Source: Arctopsyche grandis (Eukaryota > Arthropoda > Insecta > Trichoptera > Hydropsychidae). From it: 64,000 nt of DNA. The DNA is taken from positions 18,623,501 to 18,687,500 of the forward strand of contig NC_135359.1 in NCBI RefSeq assembly GCF_051622035.1. The letters run 5' to 3'. The notes beneath the pieces are model-generated. The model saw only the letters and a list, made by a program, of their open reading frames with translations. It had not been told where the DNA came from and did no database searches. The number at the start of each line of letters is the position of its first letter. Within the stretch, counting starts at the first letter, position 1. Positions 32,725-44,385 of the stretch are shown piece by piece. Made by a program: the position numbers and the translations under genes.

Positions 32725-32946
32725 ATAGTTTTAAATTTGAAATTGTAGATTTGGAAAATATATGAATAAGAAAATATTCTTCTTTATGTATATGTATAAT
32801 AGAAGTCATGGAATATATTCACATACATTTTAAATCCTACTATCCTTATAGCTCGTTCAGTATTTATCGACATATACTTATGTATTATCGGGTTGGTGAA
32901 GGTTAAAAAAAAGTGGAACCTTTTCAGAAAGTTTTGTAGTCTACGG

Positions 32947-33167
32947 CAGAGCCGCGCAACCTTTTGGTATTCGCGGAACACGTTTACAACTCGTAGAGTT
33001 TGTCAGCTACTTACATATATATGTACTTAATCGGCAGTCGCTAGCTAGTCCCTACATACATATGTGATAAAACGTTAACTAACATCGGTTTTCTCCCTCA
33101 CACATGTTAGATCAAAGCGGTGCGTACGATACTAAAAGGGCCGCGGCCACCAGGTTGCGATGCTCTG
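32947..33167. mobile_element. Possible hAT-type MITE remnant
   Basis: The left end CAGAGCCGCGCAACCTTTTG and the right end, reverse-complemented, CAGAGCATCGCAACCTGGTG are imperfect inverted repeats of the 'CAGxGxxGCGCAACC' type common in hAT elements. No matching 8-bp duplication is visible at these borders, so the call is tentative. Confidence 0.4.
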
Positions 33168-33169
33168 GT

Positions 33170-35516
33170 TAAAGTCCTATCAGATAGTACATATGGTAGA
33201 ATTGAAAGCGGTAAATTCGTATGATGTACATATAAACAAATATACAAACTTTTATATTATATAATAGAAGTACATACATACGTACTATACAGAATCTACT
33301 AAGCATAGAAGAATAAATAAAAAAAATATTATTTTAACTAGTTCATGTGAATGTAATTCAGTTAATTACACGCCTATAACGCAAGGACTGTGAATGGACT
33401 TTGTGTCGAAATGAGGGTTAAAGGTCACATCTGTGTCACAGCATTGGTTAATTGAATCGGTCCTTTGATGTCATCGGCAGGAGTGACAACAATTAGTGGC
33501 TGAACGTGTGCAAGTGGGGTGGCAGAGGGAGAAGAAATTGTACACGTTTAATTGGCAGGTAAATAAGTAGCGTATCTTTGAACAAAGATCGCATTCGGGG
33601 TAACTTCTGGTACTAATTATTCCGCCGATTGTGTGTGTGCACTTTTGTGCAGATCACCGCTTGAATAGACTAATTACACTCGGGAGGGGAAGTAATGGAG
33701 TCTGCCACATGTGACTACGCACGAAGTGTTCTAATATTATGTATGTATTTTATTTTTAACAGAGTGTTGTATCGATAAGGTGTTTGAAAGCAAATTGCAA
33801 CGATTCGCATTACTGCGTCGGTAAATGTTTATTTTTGAACAGGATGTGCCGAAGGGGTTTTTTCCGCACACTTTTTGTTTGACATTCCCACATATTTGCC
33901 GAAGGCTAAAATTAATTAAACGATCTGTGTGCTCTGTTGCTGTCAGCACTCGAGTTTCGCATCAATGAATATAATGCCCCCTCTTCACGTTGGGCTAACT
34001 TTACTATAAAAATTTTGTACACAAAATATGCAATGTTTGATGATTATTTTGTGTTTTAATATTACCGGCGAAAATTGATGCTTCAGATAGAAATGTATAC
34101 TTAAGGATAAAATCATGTTTTATGGTTAAATATCATACGTATATCCCGTATTTTTGGGATAAATTTGAATTTATATTTGCGCCAAAAAGGAAATATAGAA
34201 ATAATTATTTTTTGGATACATTTGTATTCGGGATTGAATTTGAATTATGGAGTGAAATTCTCATTTGCTGAATTCAATAGATATTTCAGTTCGAATATCA
34301 TGTTTTCAGAAAAATCATCCATTTTCAAACAAATACATTTTACGTAATATGCTTTGAAACAAATGAATTAAATACATTTGAATGTTGCTATAATTAAACG
34401 AATCACATATATATGTAGAATGATAAACTAATAAAAATTCAAAATGTAGTGGTTTCTCTTTGTTCGTGCTTAAATGTAGATCAAGAAAGGTCTTACAGCC
34501 GCCGTGCGTGTGCGTCATTAAACTAATTTAATTTTTAATACTTTTGATATTCCTCACATATTGAGACAAAGTTTTCAGATTCACAAATATTTGATAATTT
34601 CTGTAAAATGCTGTCAGGGCTGCGCCTACCATATATATGAACAAATGTGCGCAATGCACACAGGCGGCCGAAAGAAATGAGAATTGAAAAAAATATATAC
34701 ATACCTTAAAAAATACGAAACAAGACATCGTACTTTTTAAATGGATTTAGTTTGTCTTGTTGTATACTCTTGCTGTTGCAAGTTACAACTTGTAACACAT
34801 CCGAACTATAATTCGGAGAAATAATGGGATAGCAGGTATAGCTTCGGTCCGCATAGAGCCAGGTCTTTTATGTTCTATTATATTTGCGACTGTTAGATGT
34901 ATTTCTTCAAGAATGCCGAGTATTGGTTGGTCACCGAAAGAACAATGTCCTAGATGTAGGATTGGGGGTAAAAATACTACATTTTAATGAATGAATTTGA
35001 ATCGTCTGGTCCTGTTCAGAACTAAACGTTTTGGTTTGTTGTGTATTTCTGGTTAATTTTTATTGTGATTAAAATTTGCCACACTATATTTCTTACAAGA
35101 TAAGATTTTTGCACTTCTCACGTGCACTTAATTTCTTTTAAATTTTTTATTAATATGATATAAACCAATGTATATATTATACATATGTGCAATATGTTTT
35201 ACATACGCATGTACATTGTTGACTGCATATATGTAATATATGTACATACATACATACACGATACATAAGTATGTATTGTGATATTTCCATTCGTGTAAAA
35301 CAACATGTCAAACGTTTTCACCTTTTTTTCCTTTAAATAAAACCAGAGGGCATTTTTTACTTCATTTTATTCACATTGACTTTTCGGTCGGATTAATTAA
35401 TTAATTTCGTATTAGTATTGCGTATTATAATAAGAACTATGTATAGGGAGTCTTTGATGCCGATTTTTGATTCACAGATATGCTTTACAAGGTACATGTG
35501 TGTGTATATGCGAATA
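33170..35516. other. Gene-poor spacer
   Basis: No gene or RNA gene supported. The segment 33400-33720 is noticeably less AT-rich and more complex than its surroundings and could be a conserved regulatory element, but this cannot be judged from one sequence. Dispersed TATGTACATA-type words are frequent. Confidence 0.35.
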
Positions 35517-35670
35517 ATTAATGCAGGAATCACACAATCTGATTTTCTGAGCCGATTCTATAAATGTAATTGTAACATCAGCATCGAAATTACATAGTTT
35601 CGACTAGCGTTACAATATTACTGCATTTTTAACGAATCGGTTCTGCAAATCGTGTGGTTCACGCATTAAT
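35517..35670. mobile_element. Palindromic MITE with ATTAATGC ends
   Basis: A 154-bp fold-back. The left end ATTAATGCAGGAATCACAC and the right end, reverse-complemented, ATTAATGCGTGAACCACAC match, and inner words CCGATTC and TGTAAC are also paired. TTAA (or TAA) at each border may be the target duplication. No coding capacity. Confidence 0.6.
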
Positions 35671-36861
35671 ATGTATAGGTACATATGTACATTTAATATT
35701 TAGATCTGTTCTTCTGGCAGCTTCCTTTTGAGTGAGCTCATACATTTGACTTTGTTCGTATCCGTGTAGAGACGATGCACACGTGATTGCCTGTAACTTC
35801 ACAATTCTGCAATTACTCATTACAAATCAAACGTGGAATTGAAAGCTTTCCGATTAAAAGTTTTGTACGCCTTTGTAGTTGCGCAAAGGAATTATGCCGT
35901 CTTTAGTCTCACTATTTAAGTCCTTTTTTTCCGCGTCGAATGGCGGATGATGAAGGAGGCCATTTTGAGCTTCGCTCATCACGACTACGTAATCGTTCGA
36001 AACTGCAGCGCGGAATTATTCATTCATATATAAATGCGGGGATAATGGCCGCGGTGCATTCCGCGTGCGTTTTTCCCCACGCACAAGACCGGGGAAAATG
36101 CAGTTTTCACTAGCGCAGCCTTCGTTATCTACGCTGTGCGGTTTCATTAGGCCGTGACGCGATTATTGCGAATGCGTGCATCTCAATTGCATTTGCAAAG
36201 TGCATCTAGCTGCCGGCACACATCTTCCACGTACCTACATATGACTGCACACGTTCAGTCAATCAAAATTCCCTTACCAATTTATTAACTATGTATGTAT
36301 GTATGTATGTATATATAAATAAATGCTCAAATTCGGTGTAAGTACCATCTCATGATTAGTCTTCGGCGGTGGAGTTTCCATTTCCCAAGAAAAGGGGTTA
36401 ACTATTGTTGACAATAGAAATTGGTAATAGTTAACCCTTTTTTTGGGCATAAGCATCCTGACCGCCTTTCCTTAATCATGATTAGTCTTTGGTGGTGGAG
36501 CGTGCTTTTTCCAGGAAAGAGGGCATTTTGGGGCTATTTTCCAGGAAACAGGGCAAACTACAAAGCTAGAGAGCAAAAAAAAAAAAGGTTCACCATAAAA
36601 ATGAACAAGGAGTGTGGCGGCTCGCTATATGACATGGTCGAGTTCGGTCACCTTCCTGCGAGTTGGGACCAACTTGCCCGTGTTTCAGAGTTGATACTCA
36701 CTCCGCCTTCGGCTTCCATAATAAAAGCACGTGCATCAACATGCCATTTGTCTCATTCGTTTCATCCCTATAGGAGTACGAGTCTTTGAAAAGCATTTTT
36801 CATCTTTCATTAATCAAAACAATGCCTGGCAGTTCGGCTAGTTTTAATAGCTTCCAATAAT
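35671..36861. other. Spacer with hairpins and interspersed repeat
   Basis: The segment 35880-36240 is comparatively GC-rich and complex (GCGGCCATTT, GCCGCGGTGC-type words) without a coding frame, and may be regulatory. GGGTTAACTATT and AATAGTTAACCC (36397-36440) form a stable hairpin. CATGATTAGTCTT occurs twice (36351 and 36478), and TATGACATGGTCGAGTTC at 36629 also occurs in similar form near 11190, so an interspersed repeat is present. Confidence 0.4.
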
Positions 36862-37266
36862 ATGTTTTGCCAGTGATGACGTAAATATGCAAAACTTAGT
36901 CATTGAACGTCAAGATGCTAGAAACGTCCAATGCACTCAAATAAGTATGGAGCGATGTATGCTCGGCATAACAAGGACAAACAAGAAACGGAATACGTGG
37001 GTGAGACGTATGTATGACAAGCGTAGTGGATGTAGTGGATAGAGTGAAGAGATTGAAATGGCAATGGGTGGATCACGTAGCTAGAAAAATGGATGCAGGG
37101 TGAAAAAAATAAGTGCTAGAATGGTATCTGAAAGAATGTAAAAATGTGAAAGGAAAATTAGAAAATATATGGAGTGAGATGGATGAGAGTTGCGCAAAAC
37201 AAAGACGAATGGAAGCGTGTTGGAGAGGCCTTTATCCAGCATTGAATGGTGAATCCTTATAAATGA
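36862..37266 (+). mobile_element. 5'-truncated RTE LINE copy
   Basis: It matches the last ~430 bp of the RTE element at 57-60 kb (from TTTTGCCAGTGATGACGTA through the QWMANGCK-encoding end), with many substitutions and small indels that break the frame. It ends at a TAAATGATGAATATATACA tail. Degenerate and non-functional. Confidence 0.8.
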
Positions 37267-40200
37267 TGAATATATACATATATTTAGATAATTATTTGTT
37301 TTTATGCAATTTTTTTAATACTTTATTAGTCTGTTTTAACCAGGTTGTTTCATCATTTGCCAATTTCATATTTGTATCTTTTTTTTTTTTTGCAAGACCA
37401 CCCACTTTGTCACCCACTAGTCTTTACTAGAGCACCCATTTATTGAGTTCTGTCCCTAGCTTTCTGTCAAAACTTTCAGCATGGAATTGACAAGTTTTAT
37501 AACACAACGCCAAGTGCATGAAAACATTATTTAACCAGTCTTTTACTTGAATAGCGTTAAAATTTAGTATTAGACATGTGTTTGTACATATTATAAATAT
37601 GTATGTATGTCTTGTTATTGTAGTGAGTTGGTTTTTGTAATTATTCAACTGAATTTCGCTCTTCAATGTTTCAATTTTGATGCTTCTAGAATTAAATTGT
37701 ATTGATTTTGGTAAGTGGGTTGTGTTTTGATTTTAGAAACTTTACGACAGTTATAGGAATGTTTCGAGTATCGGTTGATCCTGAATAGTAAGCGTGTCGA
37801 GTGTCATTTAAACAAGTTGCACAACTCGTCCAAATAATTGTCATTTTGACAGGGGTGACTAAGTTAGCGCGAACGACCCTGATTCGACATGTTGCACGGA
37901 CTTCACAATTTCACAATTGAATTTTGAATCGAGAAGACGGGCCACGCGACATCCGTTTCCGTGAGAAAAATAAAATGCCGAGCTGGTCTAATTAATTCAG
38001 ACATTTTTAATCCTGAGCTATTGTGTTCGAGTTTTTCGCTAATGAGAAAAAACAAGTTTGCGTCGCGCGCTAAGAAAATTAATCTCCTCAAAGCTCGATT
38101 CTAAGCTCCTTTTCGCCCGTTTGATGTTTTTATTTTTCGCTCATATTTTTCATTTTCATTTTTTATTTTTTACGTCGTTGCGAATCTATTGCGCGAAGGG
38201 AAAGGGTGGAACGGTAGAGAGTTGGTACCGGTGTATTCCCCCGGGATTAATCCCCAGGCTCTTAATATCGGCGGGATTATTTCGCGCACTAATTAGTGCA
38301 AGTAATTCGTTACACGGTGAAAGCCGTCAGTTGTGTCGAGAAATTGAGGGAAAAGCTGATTTTTCATTCATTTTATTACGTGAACCAAATCAACGAATTT
38401 ATACTTTCTAATATATTATTTCGAATGAGACTTTGTATGTATATATCTGGAAGTGCTGTCACCCAGTGGGTTTCCGAGGGTTTGCAGAAACCCATTGAAT
38501 ATATGAAGTTTCCGGAAACCCGTTGTTCCGATTATAAAGTTTCCATAATTTGTTTTAAAAATGGTTCGATTTAGAAATATTAAAAATCAATGAATTTATA
38601 ACTTGAATGCAGTCACCCTGAGCAGCACTTTTCATTAAATTTCGGTAATAATAAACGAAAAATATACTAATATCGGTATATTTCGGGGAAAAAATTCCCC
38701 TGCGGAGCTTATTCCATACAAAATATACTGTACAATTATTCTATTTTGATTAGGACATCCATATTTTTTGGTATTTTTCATTTATTTCATATAAATTCTA
38801 TTAACATTGGCATGTCTTGATGAAAAAAATTTCCAGTAGTACTTTTTTAAAAAACTTTTTATATTATACATATGTATGTATTTTGGTCATCATAATTACA
38901 CAAAAATAATATTATATTTTTGGAAAGCATTTGTTGCGAAATTGGGGTGACGCCACTTTATTAAATTTATCGTCACGAACCAAAACATACATAATTTGAT
39001 AAATTTATTAAATATTACATATGTTTGATAAATTATACATATGTTTGATAAATTTATTAAATATTACATATGTTTGATAAATTATACATATGTTTGATAA
39101 ATTTATTAAAAAAACAAATTAATATTCAAATAAATTTAAATAAAATAAAACTATTCAAATAAATTTAATGAAATGTTTACTATTAGATTAGCCATGTTTA
39201 AGCGGTTTATATTTAAAATACCGAGCGAATTCGGATAAAACCACTAGTAAATAATAAACTCGATTTTTAACTTGCCTCGTGAAATCCCTATGATACATAT
39301 GCTGCTCCAGAGGAAGGCTTTAAGCTGTTGACTTGAAAAGTGGAAAGAAAAATGGGAAGGAGTGCCGAAGATCTCTCTGTATATCCTCAATACGGTGGAT
39401 CGATCAGATCAACCAAGTTAGATGAACTTTGTGTACTTTGAAAAAAAAAATCGAGATTGCTCAGATTATTCCGAAAGATTTTCATAATAAGAAATAAGAA
39501 AAATATATTTCTGATTAAAAAATTATTTATCTAAAATTGGGAAAGCCCTGGTAACAAACGAAGTGTATGAAGTGCAATATAGAAGTGTTTCGGTTAATAA
39601 ATTTCCTTAAGATTATCAAAGGGTTAGTCAAAACCGCCGCAACACGTTGTGCAACCAACCAAGAAATTGGTGAAGAGTGGTGTTTAAGACAATTTGTTTT
39701 GCTAACGTCTTCTATTACCTGAACATACCCTGCCTACCTGTTCTAAAACAATAATTAACATTTTCCTTTGATATTGTATGTACTATGCTATCGATGCTTT
39801 CAAATAAATTATTCAATGATGCACTCTCCAAACTTTTTATTCCCTCCCCAATGAAGATTTTCCCTTAAAATTTATATACGCAGACCTTGGGGTGGTAAAT
39901 GAAGACGCATGCTTCTTGCAGCATCGCGACGCAAGTCAGGTGTCACTGTTTGGCACTAATCTGACAATGGCAACGCCAATTAAGTCCGGAGACGTATCGG
40001 AGAGTAGTTAGGCGTTGACGTGACAATTTGTCTTTGACTTAACTCAGTCAATTCCTGCTTCGAAGACTCAATTACTGTAATAGTATTGGCGCTCAAAGCA
40101 TTCTTTAGATTGTTTTACAATTGAAAATGAGTTACTGTTAGTTTAGTTATAACGACTAAGACTGGTGTGAAGATATTCGCAACAGTTTTTTTAGCATTTA

Positions 40201-40662
40201 ATCGAAATATAGCCATGAAGGGGTGTTTAATGGATGTGAACTCTAACCCAAAGAAATGCCGACAAGTCAGTATGAAATTAGGGTGCGACCAAGAAGAATG
40301 TGCCCCGATTCGAATTGATGTAAAACAGAACCCCAGAGGAAATGCTCTCGCCCTTTGTTAGTGCAGCATCATTTTTCAAATGATCTAAGTCTAATTGTAA
40401 TTGCGTCTGAAAGTGATTGTGTTGCGCCATCTTGGACTTGAGCCAGATGAAGAAAACGTCAATGTCATTTTGATGATAAACAAATTGTACCAACTTTTGT
40501 CTTTAACGATCGTTAATTTATTATACAACGATGTTATAATTATTCACGCCTTTTGTTTTGTCAATTCGGGTACATTTTAAAATATTTGTTTTTCAATTGT
40601 TTTTTTTTTTTTAAAAAAAGTCTAAAGATTAATAATTAAATATGAGAGCGCTGACACCTCGA
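37267..40662. other. Gene-poor AT-rich spacer
   Basis: No supported gene. A 46-bp tandem repeat sits at 38993-39110 (listed separately). The block 38180-38300 is GC-richer (CCCCCGGGATTAATCCCC is a perfect palindrome at about 38238-38255) but has no credible frame. Confidence 0.4.
38993..39110. repeat. 46-bp tandem repeat
   Basis: The unit TTTGATAAATTATACATATG followed by TTTGATAAATTTATTAAATATTACATATG-like sequence is present about 2.5 times head to tail. AT-rich, non-coding. Confidence 0.8.
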
Positions 40663-40742
40663 GGCAGCGTGGCCGAGCGGTCTAAGGCGCTGGTTTTAGG
40701 CACCAGTCCGAAAGGGCGTGGGTTCGAATCCCACCGCTGTCA
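40663..40742 (+). tRNA. tRNA-Leu (anticodon UAG)
   Basis: An 80-nt gene with a 7-bp acceptor stem (GGCAGCG/CGCTGTC with one G:U), D arm GCC..GGC, anticodon stem CTGGT/ACCAG with loop TTTAGGC (anticodon TAG at 40697-40699), a long class-II variable arm, and T arm GTGGG-TTCGAAT-CCCAC. No intron. A T run at 40746 onward is a Pol III terminator. Decodes CUA. First of three tRNA genes within 1.5 kb. Confidence 0.95.
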
Positions 40743-40900
40743 ATATTTTTTTTTGTTTTTAAATTTAAAATTAATAAAAACCCTTCATTACAACTCCAAT
40801 TTAGAAATAAATTAAATTGCATTTACAAATTTAATGCATAATATTTAGTTTTCAAATTTAAAATAACCGCACACTTAAATACATGAGTATCAATCATGAC

Positions 40901-41455
40901 CAGGGCTGTGGAGTCGGAGTCGGAGTCGTGGAGTCGCGCTGTTTTGGCTGGAGTCGGAGTTGGAGTCGGAGTTGGAGTCGGAGTCGTGAAAAATGAGCGA
41001 CTCCGACCAAACTTTGTTTGCTATAATATAGCAAACAAAGAAGACTCCATTTCAAAATTTAAAAATGAATTTTACGATGCATTGAAAATGGTCGAAAAAA
41101 TTGACCGAGCTAATAATTTAAATGTTAAAATGGCAATACAGCAGTATCCAGAAATCATAAAAAAATCAGCGTTGATCGTTACAACATTGCTGTGTCCGTA
41201 GAGCGGTTATTTTCCGCTCTTAAAATCCTTAATTCTGATTTGAGAGCTTCTATGAATACAGATTTATTAGAAGCAATGTTGTTTTTAATTAAGAATAAAT
41301 TCAAATAAATAATTAATAAAGTTTGATTTGATCTTGTTTTATTTTTATGCCTATAACATGAAAAATATTTGCAAAGATAGGAAAACAACATGATAAAATT
41401 TAACATTTTTGAGTCGGAGTCGGAGTCGTGATTTTTTAACGACTCCACAGCCCTG
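40901..41455 (+). mobile_element. Non-autonomous hAT transposon
   Basis: The termini CAGGGCTGTGGAGTCGGAGT and the reverse complement of CAGGGCTGTGGAGTCG are bordered by a perfect 8-bp target duplication, ATCATGAC (40893-40900 and 41456-41463). Inside is the last part of a hAT transposase on the plus strand: IQQYPEIIKKSALIVTTLL, then, after a frame change near 41197, SVERLFSALKILNSDLRAS and LLEAMLFLIKNKFK, which is the hAT C-terminal dimerisation region. The catalytic domain is gone. The exact duplication points to a fairly recent insertion, between two tRNA genes. Confidence 0.92.
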
Positions 41456-41626
41456 ATCATGACAAAACTGTGTATAAACGAGTATAATAATACGTTTAAT
41501 TTCCATCGAGGTCAAAAACATGTTATCTTATTTGTTAACTAATAATAACGACAGGTGTTTTCAATTGGTTGACATATTCAATATGATCGAACATAAAGAT
41601 ACAAAAAAATAAATTAAAAAAAGAAC

Positions 41627-41698
41627 AGGTCCCACCGAGATTTGAACTCGGATCGCTGGATTCAGAGTCCAGAGTGCTAACCATTACACCATGGGACC
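41627..41698 (-). tRNA. tRNA-Gln (anticodon CUG)
   Basis: A 72-nt minus-strand gene: acceptor stem GGTCCCA/TGGGACC, anticodon stem CTGGA/TCCAG with loop CTCTGAA (anticodon CTG at 41665-41663), T arm CCGAG-TTCAAAT-CTCGG. A TTTTTTT run just past its 3' end (reading left from 41626) is a Pol III terminator. No intron. Decodes CAG. Confidence 0.95.
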
Positions 41699-42052
41699 TT
41701 CCTGGTGCGGGGTTCGAAATAATCGTATATGAATACTAACTTTCGATTTTAAGCCTAGCGTAGTTTTATTTCTACTTTATGCATATGTTATTCAAAATGG
41801 TGGCTAAATAACCATGAAATCGTGCTTAAATATGCTGTCATCTGTAATACACGGGATGTTGTAGATGAAATAGAAATTCAATCGCGTACATCAGCCGAGT
41901 TAATATGATAATTTCTTTCGTTTATAAAAATCTCATTTATTAATTAGTGTTATTTAAATTTTAGATCGAAATGTCGAAATGTTATAAGAACTTCGTAAAA
42001 TTAATAATTAATTTTACGTGTCTATATTGTACTAACGCCACCTACAGTCCGC

Positions 42053-42124
42053 GGGGATGTAGCTCAGTGGTAGAGCGTTCGCTTTGCATGTGAAAGGCCC
42101 CGGGTTCGATCCCCGGCATCTCCA
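42053..42124 (+). tRNA. tRNA-Ala (anticodon UGC)
   Basis: A 72-nt gene: acceptor stem GGGGATG/CATCTCC (one G:U pair), D arm GCTC..GAGC, anticodon stem TTCGC/GTGAA with loop TTTGCAT (anticodon TGC at 42085-42087), T arm CCGGG-TTCGATC-CCCGG. No intron. The nearest T run is a weak TTTT at about 42139. Decodes GCA. Confidence 0.95.
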
Positions 42125-42907
42125 AAGATGATTGCCCACATTTTATCGTTTTGTATTTTGATATTTCACAGTTATATATTATTATATACATATTAGCAAT
42201 CACTAAACATATATATGATGAATGCCAATACTTTGGATTTGAGTTCACGCCTATACATACATACATATATTGTCTCATGCAGATATTTGAAATGCCAAAC
42301 ACACAGCATGCATTTTTGAACAACTGATAATAAATAAAAGCAATACAAAGCATCGACTTATTGCAATAAAAACCCAATATATTAACAGTTTCTGAAAAAC
42401 TTGCCTGTCGGTTTTGAAATTTGTAATATATTTGATTCAAAGAAGATTTTTGTATCGAGTACATATTGGCTATCATGAAATTTGTTTTATTTTCTCAGTG
42501 AATTATATTGTTTAGTCATCATGTTCTTTTATATCGGCTTTATCATTTTTGTAGGACTATAATTCAATTTCCACTCATATTTTAAAATTTGAAACGCATT
42601 AAAGCTGTTATAAAAGTTCCATAGATGTCACTGTGTAACAATTTGATGCTGATAAAATTGAATATGTACAATTAATTATATATAAAAATGGAAAATTTAT
42701 ACATGATATATATCTATATATATGACTACAGATTTAAATATTAAAAACAAAAATTTCAGTTAATAGTTTTATAATAAAAAATAATTAACTTTTTCAATTT
42801 TATGGAAATAAAATTGGCAAAATAAATTCTCATTTGTTCCGTATATTTTACATGTAACAATAACAATCGAGTTGCAGTTTTTATAAAAATCTAATTATTT
42901 TATTCAG
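42125..42907. other. AT-rich spacer or intron
   Basis: No gene seen. It ends in a clear acceptor (TTATTTTATTCAG) at 42907 for the exon that follows, so at least its right part is probably intron. Confidence 0.4.
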
Positions 42908-43480
42908 TTCGTGCAAAGACTTTGCGACAGAACGTGCGTTATTCAAAACGTTACAAAATGTATTCGAATTCATACGATACATCTTGTGATAGTGGTTATT
43001 TGGAAAGTCGCGATATTATAGAATTCGAATTGAGTCCAAGATTCAGGGAACGGTCTAAGAGTGCTGTTAAATGGGAAAGCAGAAATCGCCCCAAGAATAG
43101 GAGATACAGCGAATCGGACTTCTCTGACCATCCACCTAGCTGTAAGTTCCCTTCGCAAGAAGTTGATGACTTCAAAAGAGGAAACTGTAGCTCGTCCAGC
43201 GGATCTGAATGCGACCAAAATATTCAAATAGTACCGAATCGCTACCGAGGGGAAATTGTAGCAAGACCTGTGCCACGGATCAAACGTTTCAAGGACTTGA
43301 AGCTGACTAATCTATACAGTTCAGTTGATAACCTTAATTGTGTGAGGGAATTTCGTGTCGGCAGAAGTGTGAAGTTTTCCAGTGAAGCACAAAAGCCCAC
43401 AAAAACCGTATCCGTATCAACTCAAACACCTCCGCTGGAGCAAGTACTTCTAGAGATGAGGATGGAGAGGGATATGCGAG
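42908..43480 (+). CDS. Orphan coding exon of an unrecognised gene
   Basis: It is bounded by a polypyrimidine-CAG acceptor at 42907 and a consensus donor GAG/GTGAGT at 43480/43481, with an open frame across the whole exon (phase 2 entry). If translation starts here, ATG 42958 gives MYSNSYDTSCDSGYLESRD. The product is Ser/Arg-rich and probably disordered, with RRYSESDFSD, a Ser run (NCSSSSGSEC), RIKRFKDLKLTNLYSSVDNL and VSVSTQTPPLEQVLLEMRMER; the last piece is helix-prone, like the entry to a coiled coil. Codon use is ordinary. No further exon is recognisable to the right in this window, so the gene must have very long introns or lie mostly outside. No function assigned. Confidence 0.6.
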
Positions 43481-43878
43481 GTGAGTCATGTAAATTTCAG
43501 TTAAATATTCTATTGGAACAAACACTTTGAGATGTTCACCGGATATTGCCACTTTGTGGCCACCGTCATAAATATTCAATCTGCGGACCGGTGGTCATCT
43601 TCAAAGAAGATTTCCTCACCCTTTTGAATAGATAAGAAACTTTTGGGGTTGTCCGAAGGGGAAAAAATTATATCAAGGGGTGACAAAGTCCGAACGAGAG
43701 CAGATCAAGCTGATTCTGTCTTGAACGAGCTCATGGCGTGAATTGCCACCCTTTTTTTCCCCCTCAAATCATCTTCAGTTTTATTTATTTACTCTTTTTA
43801 ATATTGGGTTTACTGCTCACTCGCTGAATATTGCTGGAAAATTTAATTTTCCTTACCCAAATAGTCACCTTTCTTTTT

Positions 43879-43884
<6 letters not shown>

Positions 43885-43916
<32 letters not shown>
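43885..43916. repeat. (TA)n microsatellite
   Basis: About 16 TA dinucleotides. Confidence 0.95.
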
Positions 43917-43918
<2 letters not shown>

Positions 43919-44385
43919 CAGTTCAAGTATTCACGCCAGTCCTTTAATCAACATATGTACATTGTTTATTCATACATCAACTATTGGTTTTAGTCAAAGT
44001 GTTAACAGTTGAAAGCTATCTTCAAATAGACACATAGGTATATCATGAACCTTTTATCTGTCTAAAATTTTGAGCTATCAAAATCTTTGAAATGTCAAAA
44101 CGTCAAGTATTTGAAAGGGTCATCCTATGGAACCACATTACAACGTTGCTATAATTCCCGTTTCTGCTATTTTTTTTTAAATATTGCAATCCAGAGTAAG
44201 CATACATATGTACATAGAGGATTGGGCAAACGATTAAGAATACTTAAACTTATGCCTAATATTTTCTGTCTGAACTAGTTCATTTGTCAATTTGGTCTTT
44301 TGTGTAACACTATAACTGGCCAGATTGTTTCGTGTATGAACATACTAGTATGTTCATGAATGAATAAAATGTACACTTGGATTGT
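43910..44385 (+). repeat. Interspersed repeat, copy 1 (inverted partner at 56.2-56.65 kb)
   Basis: It shares ordered words with the reverse complement of 56210-56650: CTATTGGTT, TATCTTCAAATAGAC, CCACATTACAACGTTGCTATAA, ATATTGCAA, TTAAACTTATGCCTAAT, AACTAGTTC and CCACTTGG/CACTTGG-type ends. The copies differ by many substitutions and small indels. No coding capacity. Family not recognised. Confidence 0.65.

Noticed and set aside
36421-36789. 122-codon frame
   Set aside because: It runs across interspersed repeat sequence and a poly-A run; parts recur near 11.2 kb, so it is not a host gene.
42042-42476. 144-codon minus-strand frame
   Set aside because: Its end lies on the reverse of tRNA-Ala and the rest is AT-rich spacer.
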